64,000 bases of DNA from Tanytarsus gracilentus (lineage: Eukaryota > Arthropoda > Insecta > Diptera > Chironomidae). Position numbers and translations under genes: made by a program. The stretch covers positions 806,001-870,000 of the forward strand of contig JAXRKN010000027.1 of NCBI GenBank assembly GCA_038502055.1, read 5' to 3'. This document shows, piece after piece, positions 41,401 through 53,100 of the stretch. Under the pieces are notes generated by a model. It saw only the letters and a program-made list of their open reading frames with translations, made no database searches and had not been told where the DNA came from. The stretch's first letter is position 1. Each line of letters opens with the position of its first letter.

Positions 41401-44047
41401 GCGATACATAAATCGACCTGAAAGAATTGCAGAGTTGGAAAGTTTGAATCCAGACAACATTCAAGAACTGAAGAGATTTTATCAAAGTGAATGTCAACCA
41501 AAGATTGTGCAGAGTCAAATTTCAGATGATGACGATGAAGATAATCTCTATAAAGATTTCGATGAAGATGATGAAAATAAAGAATATTCAAATTCTTCAT
41601 TTTTAAGCAGATATAAATTTTATATCATATCGGTTTTGGCTTTAATTTGTGTTATTGCGTTTAGTGCGTTCATTGTTGTTTCATTTTTCCCATGTTGGTT
41701 CGGACCATGCGGAAATTATGAAGGAGTCGAATGCTTCAATCAAGGATTCATGAATTTCGAGTGTCAATGTCCAAGAGATTTCAAATTTGAATCAAATGAT
41801 TGTCATGAATGTCTGCAAGAAAATCATTGTCGTAAAAATTTCACTTGTCATCTCAGAAGCTGCGTCAATGAGTTTGAAGTTCATTACTGCAACGAAGATG
41901 ACAATGAGAAAATTTTGAAAAGTCAACTTTGCGATGGAAAAGAAAATTGTCGAGATAAAAGCGATGAAAAGGTTTGCGGTGAGTATTTTTGACTTTTTTA
42001 AAATTGAAAAGTATCAAATTTTTCTAAAACTTCTTTTTATGAATCAATAATCAGCTTTAAAAATGAGTTTTATAAGTGTGTCATCATCAAAATAGTCATC
42101 GAATTAAAGAGAAATTGATTGATTGCCATTTCCAATAGCTCCGCATAGATTAGTACCCTATTCCGTTGCAATGAGCATTAGTGGCACTCCTGGCCGACCA
42201 TGATGGACATTCCTCAAAAATAATCAATGTAAATCGATTCCTGATGCAATAATGAGATCAACGATACCCGGGTATACCCATGAAGCCATAGTTCTGAAAA
42301 TGGACATTAGTGGCACTCCTGGCCGACCATGATGGACATTCCTCTAAAATCGTCAATGTCAATCGATTCCTGATGCAATGACGAGTTCAACGACATACAT
42401 GAAGCCATATAAGAAAAAATTTGTATGAAAAAGGACATTTTTGCACTCAGGGACGGTCCTTGGTGGGTCGGACCTCAAAACTAAATACTTCTAGTTCTGC
42501 ACAACTAGAGCCAAAACCCGATCTTTAGCCACAAACCCGACTCAAATCCGACCAGCCGTTCTTGAGATATGGCGTTCACTAAGATCGTGAGAAAGTGTGA
42601 AAGTGAGAAAGTGAGAAAGTGAGAAAGTAAGATGACTTAAATGGCTCTAACTCCTCGTAGGAGCAACCGATTTCAAATCTGTTTTCGCCAGTTTGTAGGG
42701 TTTGGCTAGGCCTATCATTGTTGAGTATATGTTTTGATATTGCACAATGTAATGTCTTGGCACTAGGGGCCGAAAACTGGTTTTGGAGAAATCCAAAATT
42801 AATATATAGCGGAGCTATAATTCTTAGAATTTCACTTTCCATATTTTTTTTTCTCTCGCTCATTCTCACTTCGGATAGTACTTTGATTTACGATTAAATT
42901 TAAATTTTATGTTAAATGTTTGTTTGACTTGTGCTGTGATTTGTCCAGTTCATAACGGTTAGTTAGAGCTGAGGACGGTAGTAGTGAAGGAAACTTTATT
43001 CAACGCAGTCGAACCACTTTTATTATTTATTATATTTCGGGGGACTTTAAAAGCAGCCTTTCGTTTTTCCGGTTGGCACCGCTCCCTGCTTACTCCACAT
43101 AGAACACGGAGTGGAGTTATTCGATCGCCGGGTGGATAGGGCTATCTTCCTTATTCATCTAGCGGCAATTCTTGAGTCGTAGCGTATCCGACGCGAGAAC
43201 TACGGTAAGGACGGAAGCTGCGCTGGTTTGCGTCTGACCAGAGTCGAAAGATACCCGAGAGCTATCACATTGTTAAATACCAAAACCAATCATAAAATCA
43301 GATTTAAAAATGACTCAACTTTTAATTAATTTTTAATATTTTTTTTCAGTTCAAGGTGAAGTGAGAAATATTCCAGCGCTCTCGATCAAAAAATATTTGC
43401 CAACTTTTGAGCCTTTTGACAATTTCACCGTAACCCTCGAGGATTTAACAATTAATTCTGATGTTAATGAAAAAGTTCAAATCTTTTATATCAAAGACAA
43501 CAAGAAAATTAAATTTCTTCCAGTCGCAATTGCCAAAAAATTCCCGAATCTAATCGAGTTTAGAGCTACTTTCGGTGTGATCAAAAAAATTAATGCCAAA
43601 ACATTCAGAGGTCTCAGTTCTCTCGAAATTGTACATCTGTACTTTAACGAAATTGAAGCAATCGAAGAACACGCTTTTGATGACTTGACAAAAGTGCAAG
43701 ACCTTAATTTCGAAGTAAACAAAATTGTTTATTTGCCGCCGGAAATTTTTTTCACTTTGAATAAATTGAAAATTATTAATCTCAATTATAACACGATCGC
43801 AAACTTCGATGCAAATTTACTCGAGTACAACCGAAGATTGGAAACAATTAAGTTACAAGGAATTGAAATTGAAAAAGTAAATGAAAATTTAATCGAATGT
43901 TTGAATGACATAAAATGCATTGATTTAACTGATAATAAATGCATAAATAAGAGTTATGGTGAATGCGAAACAGATCTGACTCCGCCCATTAATTTGACTA
44001 TAAAAAATCAACTTAAAAAAGATTTGCAAGATAATTGCGCAAATTAA
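38490..44047 (+). CDS. Gene B: DM9 / peptidase-like (motif lost) / TM / EGF / LDLa / LRR receptor-like protein
   Basis: Six exons, 38490-38514, 39250-39303, 39425-39922, 40126-40530, 40584-41978 and 43350-44047, join to 1024 aa; all five introns are phase 1. It parallels gene A exon by exon (exon 2 is 54 nt in both), except that exon 3 (residues about 27-192) is extra and encodes a DM9-type region with GRVHHEGEIIPGK and RAKHRGLVIPGK motifs. Then follow the shared NLRILNCPS module, a reduced ankyrin part, and the peptidase-like module with IGKIYIAAKHL, in which the HEFCH of gene A reads KKFCQ, so zinc binding should be lost. The transmembrane helix is at about 672-698, followed by EGF-like cysteines, an LDLa module (CDGKENCRDKSDEKVCG) and six to seven LRRs. 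It has no signal peptide, so type II topology is predicted. The last intron (1.37 kb) is enlarged by repeat-derived DNA. Confidence 0.85.
38977..39157. mobile_element. MITE-like element, copy 4 (gene B intron 1), extended arms
   Basis: The core gagatgggcaattaca ... taattgtccatctct spans 38991-39145. In this copy the inverted repeat runs on outwards through acttaaaagc and its complement gcttttaagt, giving arms of nearly 30 bases. The extra arm is not seen in the other copies. Confidence 0.78.
39743..39838 (+). repeat. In-frame 48-bp tandem duplication inside the DM9 exon
   Basis: The word gcagagcaaaacatcgaggt starts at 39743 and again at 39791, with the following bases also repeated through cctggaaaaa. 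At protein level RAKHRGLVIPGK occurs twice, 16 residues apart. Near-perfect identity suggests a recent duplication. Confidence 0.9.
39940..40073. mobile_element. MITE-like element, copy 5 (gene B intron 3)
   Basis: 134 bp with ends cagagatgaacaattatt and the inverted attacccatctctg; the left end is more diverged than in other copies. The middle contains acgaattttgtatgaaaatgtaattaatt as in the relatives. Confidence 0.75.
42165..42440. repeat. Two tandem copies of a 129-bp unit in gene B intron 5
   Basis: The word gtggcactcctggccgacca begins at 42181 and 42310, and most of the 129 bases between recur, including atgatggacattcctc and aatcgattcctgatgcaat. The unit is more GC-rich than the surrounding intron and is probably part of a transposable element. 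Confidence 0.88.
42587..42628. repeat. gtgagaaa-type microsatellite
   Basis: Short run of the 8-mer gtgagaaa with variants, inside the repeat-derived part of gene B intron 5. Confidence 0.75.
42753..42820 (+). mobile_element. Dispersed element copy, shared with 14391-14455
   Basis: Reads ttggcactaggggccgaaaactg and, after a short spacer, tatagcggagctata. It matches the minus-strand copy at 14.4 kb in order and spacing. Similarity is lost on both sides. Confidence 0.6.
42950..43275. mobile_element. GC-richer insertion of probable transposon origin
   Basis: A block of clearly higher GC content than the gene around it (words such as cggttggcaccgctccctgc, gatcgccgggtggatagggc). It has no open frame, no recognised RNA gene and no visible inverted ends. 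It sits just before the acceptor of gene B exon 6. It is likely a short retroelement or LTR remnant, by composition only. Confidence 0.4.
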
Positions 44048-44680
44048 ATTTAAATTTTTTTAAAATTTTCCTCTTTAATTTTTGTATAAAAAATAAAAAC
44101 TTTGAATTTTACTAAATTTTAAAAAATTTCTTCAACTTTGACTGTAAAAAATCAACTTAAAAAAGATTTGCAAGATAGTTAAATTGTATTTTGTAAATTT
44201 TGAGAATTTTAAATTTCATTAACAAATTTTGAACTTTTGATAATTTTTTAAAAAAAATTGACCGTTATTAATTTTAAATTTTTTCTGAGCGTGAATAAAT
44301 TTAAATTTTTTGCATTTTAACAAATTTCAAAAAATATTGACCGTTAGTAAATTTTAAATTTTTTTGGCCGTTAAAAATATTAAAAAATTTGATGTGTTTT
44401 TGCTAGATTAAATTTACTGAAATTTTGTCTCCAAATTTAATAAACTAAAATTTCTTAAAAAATGTTTGTAATTTTTACAATCTACAAAATTTCCAGTCTC
44501 ATCTTGGCAAGCTCTCGTTGCATTAGTTGTGTTAGCTGACCACAATCTGAAGCTCGATCCACAATAAGATTTAAAAATTAGAAATGATGTACATGAATTA
44601 TAAAATAAAAAATAGAAACATAATTTTTATTGTAAATATTTTCAGAAAATTTTTTATTCAATTTTTTCTCGAAAATTAAT
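44048..44680. other. Intergenic, convergent 3' ends of gene B and the P450
   Basis: Contains the 3' flank of gene B (44048-44146 also present at 32.4 kb). At 44497-44567, behind a good acceptor ttccag, lies a frame SSWQALVALVVLADHNLKLD then a stop. It weakly recalls the first strand of a serine protease domain. I do not call it a gene. Confidence 0.4.
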
Positions 44681-46768
44681 TTAAATTTTTTCAACTTTCA
44701 GCCAAATTCCATCAATCGGTGTCATGAACGGTGCAGAAGGGCTGTATTTTAATGGAATGCTCGTTTTTGAGCTTGGAATGAATTTAAATTGCTGAAGAAG
44801 TTTTGCGAGTGCCAATTTTGACTGCATGAGACCAAAACGAAGTCCAATACAATTTCTCGGTCCTTCACCGAATGGCAAATAAGTGAAAGGTTTAATTTTC
44901 TTTATATTTTCCTCGTTAAATCTCTCAGGATCGAATGTTTCCGGCTCGGGATAAAATTCTTCGTCGTGATGAAGTGAAAACGTTGGAATTTCAATTTTAA
45001 AACCTTTCTCAATCACTAAATCAGTTCCAGGGACTTTAAAGTCTTTCGTGCATTGTCGAAGTGCATTAGGAATTGGCGGATATTTTCTTAGACTCTCACT
45101 CACAACCATGTCGAGATATTTAAAGCCAAAAAGAAGATCGTACGTGATTTTTCCTTCGTTTTCTTCAATTCCACTCAAAATTTCATCTCGAAGTCGATCC
45201 TGAATTTCTTCATTGAGCGCGAGTTCATATAAAGTGAAAACCATTAGAGTCGAACTTGTTTCAAATCCCCCAGAATAAACGAGCGTTCCTTCAGCCGCCA
45301 ATTCAGTTTTTGTAAAATTTTCCTTTAGTCCGAGCAAAAGTGAAACAAAATCATTTCTCTGAATTTTATTTTTTTCGCGATACTCGAAAGTGTCGAGAAA
45401 TGCTTTGAGGAAAAAATCGGCGGATTCTTTTGGATTGAAGAGAATTCCAAGTTTTCGAGCTAAGTTCGGGTTGTCTTTGGCGAAGAAAAATTTGATGAGT
45501 TCCAGAGGCGAAAGATCGAAAAGTCGCTTGCCATATTTTAAAAATTCTGAATTTTCATCTTCGATGCCTTAAAAAAATATTAAAAAATTCAAATTTTAAA
45601 ACCGTTAGTTTTTTAACCAAAAAATTCAAAATAAAACCGTTAAAATTTTCAAATATTTTCTATTTAATTTTAAATAAAATCAAATTTTAAAATTCGTTAA
45701 ATAATTTTCAAATATTTAGTATTAAAAAATTAAAAATTTGTAAAAAAATTCAATTTTTTAAACAGTTAAATAATTTTATATAAAATGGATTAAACGAAAA
45801 ATTCGAATTAAAACCGTTAAAAATGTTCGAATATTTTCTATTTAATTTTAAATAAATTCAAATTTAAAAAAATCGTTAAAAATCTACAAATATTTTATAT
45901 TTGTATAAAAAATTCAAATTTTAAAAAACCGTTAAATAATTTTTTAAACTCACAATTGCACTCGAGACCAAACGCGGTATTTCCAATGCTATCAGACGTG
46001 AACCTTTGACACCATTTTCTCATCTCAATTTGACCACCAACATTTTCCTTCTCAATTGCTTTCACCAATCTGTCAGCAATCGACTCAACAATGTCGAACA
46101 TCATTTTCATTTTACCTGATGAGAAAATCGGACTCAATTTTGTTCTTCGCTCTCTCCACTCGCCGGCTTCAAGAGTCAATAAACTGGAACGAGAGAGAAA
46201 AAAATAAAATTAGTCATGATTTGTTTTCATATTTTAAATCGACCTTGATTAAAATTGTCTGATTGATAATTTTTATCTTTTTGTTTTTTTTTGATGAAAT
46301 TTTTCGATTAATTTTGAAATTTGAGTTTTAAATTAATTTTTTTTTCTGTTTAAAGATTAATTTAAAAATATTTAATTTTTTAAAATTTAACTTAATTTTT
46401 TTTAATTCAACAAAACTCAACTTAGCACTTGTAGGATCATCGACTTTATTGTAGTACATTCCTCTTGAGCTAAAACTTTGAAATTCTTTAACTAAAATTT
46501 CTCGAATCAACTCAGGATCAATGACAATTAACTCAGGCGTTAAAAAAGAGTAAAGTCCGGCAATTTTAGCTTTTCCTTTAAATTGTTTGTAATATTTGTC
46601 AAAAACGTCAAAAGTTGTTAACTTTGATCCGATTCCTTTGTAAGAACCGAAAGGAAAAATTGCCTCGCCTTGAAGAAAACTCCGAGAATTCCAGTGATTA
46701 TAGCGACGTTTAAGCCAAATGTAGGCGAGCAAGAAAAAAGCGATGAAAAAATACAAAATCGACTGCAT
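44681..46768 (-). CDS. Cytochrome P450, CYP6-like (clan 3)
   Basis: Three exons, 46768-46422, 46183-45954 and 45567-44681, join to 487 aa, a normal microsomal P450 length. N-terminal membrane anchor at residues about 2-18, facing the endoplasmic reticulum. Signatures in order: FSSRGMYYNKVDDPTSA, the CYP6-type segment; WRERRTKLSPIFSSGKMKMMF at the C helix; I-helix SGGFETSST; ExxR as ESLRKYPP; PERF-type FDPERF; and heme loop PFGEGPRNCIG with the cysteine ligand. CYP6 enzymes mono-oxygenate plant toxins, insecticides and some endogenous lipids. The substrate cannot be read from sequence. Introns are 238 and 386 nt and the second one is full of worn AT repeats. No defect is visible. Confidence 0.92.
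45590..45940. repeat. Worn AT-rich repeat in P450 intron 2
   Basis: Three to four degenerate copies of a unit with accgttaaaa, ttttcaaatattttctattt and aattttaaataaa. Confidence 0.6.
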
Positions 46769-47141
46769 TTTGGCAGCGTCGAAGAGCGACTAAATATTTT
46801 TCGGGTTCTCTCGAAGCTTCATGAGTAAATTGAGAGAATTTTTGGGGTTTCTCTGTTGAATGAAATTGAGTGTTTGATGAGAGAGAAAAAATAGTTTTTG
46901 GTTTTTTAAAAATATTTAATCGTGATCATATTTTTGAACTTTTGGCCGTTAATAATTTTTTTTAAAAAAATTTGACCGTTATTTTAAATTTTTTTCCAGC
47001 GTGGAAAATATTAAATTTTTTTTTTCGTTTCACCCCAAAGTTAAAATTAAATTTACTGAAATTTTGTAAGTGTAAAAATTTTTTTTTTCAATTCTACATA
47101 AATATTTTTATTTCACATCCAAACCCTCCACAAAACTTAAT
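46769..47141. other. Intergenic, P450 upstream and FAS downstream
   Basis: About 370 bases between the P450 start codon and the FAS stop codon, both on the minus strand. Only AT-rich sequence with no clear TATA box is visible. Confidence 0.45.
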
Positions 47142-50100
47142 TTACAAATTTAAATTGATAAATTGAACTAACTCGAAATTATTCAAAATTGTCAAATGAT
47201 CGCCTTCAATTATTTTAATTTCTATTTCACTCTCAGCAAATTTGCTCAACTCATAATCATCCTCGATGTCGGTTAGAGAGATTTCTGACGGTTTAATAAG
47301 TTTGAGATTACTTTTGACTTTTTCGAACGAAATTTCGTCAGCGGTCAGAGAAATTTTGAATCGATTGAAAAGTCCTTTGATCATTCGTCGACCATACTCG
47401 ATGCTGTATTCACTTTGTGATTTCGCTTCTGTCAAAAACGCTTCTAATCTCGTCTCTAAAGTTTCATTTGAAAATATTTTCTTGCCAATTTCTTGCGCAG
47501 AATCTCCAAACAAAAGTTTCGTGCAGCCAACTAAAATTAATTCTTGCAAGTTTTCATCAGTAAAATTAGTTGGAACTAATTGATTTGAAATTTTCTGAAC
47601 GAATTTCGGAGAACCGTCAATGATGAAAATTTTTCCAGTTTTTTGAGAAGTTTCTAGGAAGTTTGCGAGTTTGAGAGTTAATAAACTGCCGAATGAATAT
47701 CCAATGAGGGTGAAGTTAGGGGATGATTTGAAGAAGTTGAGAACGTGCTGGAATTAAAGTTGAAATTTAATTAATTAAACGAATTTAAATATTGACAAAT
47801 AATAAATATTAGTTAGAGTTAAAACGGAATCAAATAAAATTTTTAGACTAAACTAAATAGAGCAAATTTTCAGAATTTTAGACCATTTTAAATAATTTAG
47901 ATCTTTTTAATTTTTTAGACCATTTTAAAAATTTTAGACCATTTTAAATTTTTAGACCATTTTAAATTTTTTAGACCATTTTAAATTTTTTAGACTATTT
48001 TAAATTTTTTACACCTTTTTAAATAATTTAGACCTTTTTAATTTTTTAAACCATTTTAAATTTTCAAGACCATTTTAAATTTTTTAAAATCAAACAAATA
48101 TAATTTTTAATTTTTTTAGATCTTTTAAAATTTTAGACTAAAAACCAAATTAAATAAATTTTTAGACCTTTTTTTACTCACATTTTTAACACCCTCAAAA
48201 ATCGTCTCCAAACTGTCTTCATCAACTGTGCTCGCAAGTTGAAGTGCATAAGTTGAAAATTCAAATTTCTCAGCAATTTCAAACAAATTTTCACTCGCCA
48301 TTCCCTCAAATCCAGGAATTATTAGAATTTTTCTATCACTTGACTTCCCATTCAGCTTAAGAATGATTTCGGAACTTGTTTTCTCATCTCCAAAGCTCGT
48401 CAGCAATTTTTCAATGTTTAAAGGTTTTTTAGCGCTGACATTTTTACTTTTATTTGTCACGACGAGTTTTTCGAGTTGACCAAGCGTGAGTGACCTCAAC
48501 TCTTGTGTTGAAAGAACCAAATCAAAGTCTCTCTCTAGAACTTGAAGAATTTCGACGCCCATCAGTGAATCCATTCCGAGTTTAGACAAACTCGATTCCT
48601 TTGAAATGTGTTTTCGATCTCGAATCGCCATGATGCTCATGATGACTTCAATGATGTTTCCTTTCTTCGAATCATCGCGATGCTTTTCAGCGACAATCAT
48701 GCTGGCCACGACCGGCTCGTTTAGAGTCAAAAGACTATCGAGAACCTCCAAACACGATGTGATTCTTTGCGGCAATGTTCCACTAATTTCCATGTCCATA
48801 TTTTTCTCTTGCAACATCGCCAAAAGTCCAACGTCGCCGATCGCGCCAAATTGAATTGCTTTCGCTGGCAAATTAAGTTTGTGACGTTCCTCGCAAATTG
48901 CTTCCATCACTGAATTTGCCATTCCGTAATTACTTTGACCCGCATTTCCTCTGCCGCACGAAACACTCGAAATTACCACAAAATATTTGAGTGAAGGACA
49001 GAGAAGTCGAGAAAATTTATCGAGAAGTTTTGTCGCTTCTGCTTTTGGCGCGAGCGACTCGATGAACATTTTTTCGGTTTGATTGTCGAAAATTCCATCG
49101 CGAAGGGCAACGGCGAGATTGAAAATGCCGCCGACTGGTCCGATTTCGAGGGCTTGATTGAAAAGTTCCGCACATCCAGTTTCGGTTGTGATGTTTGCGG
49201 TGCTTATAACAATTTGAATTCCGTAAGATTTCCAAGTTCTAAAATAATTTAAATTGATTGATTGATTTTTGACTAAAAGGTAGCCACTAAAAATATTCAC
49301 TCACTTTATTCTCGACGCTTGATATGAATTTGTCACACCACGACTCGAGCTGATGACGATTTTTTTGCATCCTCTCAAAACGAGCCAATCAGCGAGCTCC
49401 AAACCCAATCCACCGAGACCGCCGACAATTATGTAAGCGTCATTTTTATTGCAATAAACTCTCGGCATCATTTTTAGTGGGAAAGATCCGTTGTCTTCGG
49501 GATTTTCGCGAATTTTAAGCGTTACTTTGCCAATGTGTTTGCCACTCGCCATAAATCTAAAGGCTTGCTCGATTTCCGACGCTTCAAAGAGATTAATTTT
49601 GATTGGTTTTACAATTCCAGCTTTGATGTCGTCGGCGATGAGGTTTTTAATTACCTGGTGATTAAATAAAAGAAATTTTGTAAAATTCAGGCAAATTTTT
49701 TATAATCCAGGATATTTTGTTTAAATTTAGTATGAAGCTATAAAATTCCTAGCATCCAACCCAAATTTATGACCCTAAAAAAGCCCAAACCCTCTCTCTA
49801 AATTCATCATTTTACTCACCACCATTTCATCGTTATTAGAATATTTAAAGTCATCAAAGAAGACAGCTTTAAACTCAATTCTCTTCGCCAAATGAATCAT
49901 TTCAATTTTTGTTCGATTGAAAATGTCAAATTTGCCGATTTCGAGGAAAACTCCGTTCATCCCCAGACACCTTATCGATGCTTGAAGTTTATCTTCCGAA
50001 AGTGAGTTGAGGACGTAATCAACGCCTTTTCCATTCGTGTTTAAACTGATCATTCGCTCGAAAGAAATGTCTCGTGAATTTCCAATGTTTTCGGGTTTTA

Positions 50101-53100
50101 ATAATGGAAAAGTTGAAAGTAAGAAAGCCTTTTTCTCATCATTTCCGACAGTTGTAAAAACTTCAAGACCATACGAGAACGCGACTTGAATTGCGGCGAG
50201 TCCAACGCCACCGCATCCCGAATGAATCAAAATTGATTTTCCTCTCTCGATTTTTGTAGTAAAAAAGTAAGCGAGATAAACCGTAAAATAAACTAAAGGA
50301 ACTGTCGCTGCCTCTTCGAGTGTCCACGATGACGGAACGTCCCATAGAAGTGTGTTGCTTGCGTCATATTCAGTCGCTAAACATCCAGTCGGACCCATTG
50401 CCATTACTCGTCGACCTTCAAACATTCCCGAATATTCACAGCCGAAAATGCATTGCTGATCAATTCTATCGAGATTTCCGTACGATGCAATCTTTCCAGT
50501 TGCAAGCATGACATCGCGGAAATTTAGAGACGAATAAGAAATTTTAATAATGTCTTTTGGTGGATTTGTGTTGTATGGACCATAAAACCATGAAAATGTC
50601 GACAAATCGCCTTTGATGACGCAATTCGCAAAGCAATGTTCGGTTCTTGATTTCACTTCGAAATTCGGTTCGATTTTGAGATGTCTGAAGGTTCCCCAAG
50701 AATTATCTTGATAGACATTGACGACTAAATCTAAACTCAATTGAGATTTGTAGAAATCATCATCAAAATTAAATTCCGGCGCGGTTTTAGAGTTGATTAA
50801 GAAACATTTTAGTTTTTCGCCATTTGGTTCCTTTCGAATGCAGTTCACGAGACCCAAAACACCGGTGAGCGAGTCGTTTGAGTAAGCGATGACTGAAGTT
50901 TCATTTGCGAGAGCTTTTCTCAACGGTTGAAGCCATTCGCTGACATTTTGAGTGATTTTAATCACTTTTGAAGCATTTTGAGGTTTTTTAACCTTTAAAA
51001 TGTGAAAAACTGAATTTTCACTCCTCAAAGTCGAAATTAAATCGTAAAATTTACTTTTCACTGAGTCATTTTCGATCGACACGATGAAACAATTTTCGTG
51101 TAAATAAATTTTTGAATTTTCGTAAAATTCTTTGTCGTTTATTAAATTTTTTCCAATCACTAAATTTACGCTGGAAAATGTTGAAATTTCAGCATCATGG
51201 ACGTTAACGTTGTCGAGTTTTAATTCGCGCTGTGTCAAAAAGTGAACTTCAGGTGTGATCACTGGCAGGTCACTCAATGCTTTGTAAATGTTTTCACTCA
51301 AAATTTCTTCATTCTCGAACTCAATCGAAAGCAATTTTTTGCTCGGCGAATTTTCCAGCGAAAGTTGAACTAAAATTTTAGCAATGTCCAATTTTGTAAG
51401 AATTTCTTGACAATTAAATGGAATAAATTTGTAGATTTCGAGCACTGGATCGGTCGGCGATCTTCTTCTATTCACTAAACTTCCTTCGAATCCATGAATT
51501 TCGACTCCACCGCATTGAGTGATTTCCATGAATGGACACGACTTGACTTGCAATAAAATATCATTTTTTAACATTTTCTGATGCGCAATTGGATCGATCA
51601 CAAGTTTCCTCATGCTTGTCGGTAAAATGAGCATTCGAGTGTCCTTCATTAAAACTTGAAATTGAATTAAACAATCGATGAAGGTTATCCACTCGTTGTT
51701 CCATTGAATTAAGCCTGTTAAGCCATCATCGCGAATTTCTTTGACCGCTCGAAACAATCCTTGATGAAAATAACCGCGAAGTCTCAATTCTTTATAGAAA
51801 TCTGGATCTTGAAAAGTTATTGCGTCATTTTTATCAGCGACATTTATTTCTGTCAAAAAAACATTCTCAACAGCTTTAATGTAACCGTTTGCAATCGCTG
51901 TTTGTCTCTCAACAATTTCAAATCGACCTGAGCCACGATGAATTGAGATTGTGACGAGAACGTCTTGATCTTTGTTCAGTGATGTCGCACGAAGAAATTT
52001 AACTTCTTCAAAGGCAACTTTAAGTTTAGAGTGGTGAACTCCGAGCATCATTCCAAAAGTCTCCCAAACAAGATAAATCCAACCGGTTCCAGGGAAAAGA
52101 GTTTTGCCATCAATCACGTGACCTTTAATTAACTCAAATGATTTGTCGTTTAAACTTATTAAAATATTGCGTCGCTCGTAGGTGTTGAATGTGTCGAAGT
52201 ATGGAACGAAATAATTTTCTTCATGATTCCATTTTATGATTGGCGAAATCATTGGAGTGCCGCGTGAAACTGGAAAATCCACTGATGGAAAGAGACGATT
52301 GATATCAAGGTCGATGCCGTTTTGGAATAATCTGAGGAGATTTGGAATTAAAAATTAGATTAGGTTTAAAATTTTGAATTTTAGGGTTTAAAAATTGAAA
52401 TCAAACTTAAATAAATCATGCGAAATTCAAAAATTCAAAGATAAAAAAGAAACTTTCAATATTTTAAGAACAAGATCAAGATCAGATTAAAGTTCAAGAT
52501 AAAATTTGAATTTTTTAAGTTCAAAATCAAATTTAAAATTTTCAAGTTCAAATTCAAAATCAAAATAAAATTTAAACTTTTCAAGTTCAAGATAATTTGA
52601 ATATTTCTAGTTCAAAATCAAATTGTTAAATTTTCAAGTTTGAAATTAAATTTAAATTATAAAAATTCAGGATCAAATTTGAATTTTTCAAGTTCAAAAT
52701 AAAATTTGGATTTTTCAAGATCAATTTCAAATTTTAATTTTTCTAGCTTAAAATACATTGAACTATTTAATTCCAAGTTCAAATTTTAATTTTTCAAGAT
52801 CAAATTAGAATATTTCAAACTCAAATTCAAACCTTAATTTTTCAAGTTCAAGTTCAAATTTGAATATTTCAAAATCAAGATCAAAATTAATTTAAATCAC
52901 TAACCTTCCTAGAGACTCCATAACAACTTGACACCCATCATCACAATTTCTCCTTGTTAAACTGAAATGAACACCTTCCGTCATGGATTGCTTTAAAATA
53001 GAGTTCAGTAGTGCATGAGGTGCAATTTCAATTGTGATTGCATTTTTAGGCAGCATGCTCATAACTTCCTCAAACAACACTGGATTAAGTAAATTTTTAG

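Noticed and set aside
42579..42869. 96-aa minus frame in gene B intron 5
   Set aside because: It covers the microsatellite and a dispersed element end, and the composition is not protein-like.
42950..43275. rRNA or structured RNA gene suggested by higher GC
   Set aside because: No recognisable rRNA, tRNA or snRNA core could be read in either direction. A transposon remnant is more likely.
32432..44047. Claim of lamprey-like somatic LRR assembly
   Set aside because: Only two fragments are present, with no anchor or deaminase evidence. Kept as a testable idea about cassettes, not as a conclusion.
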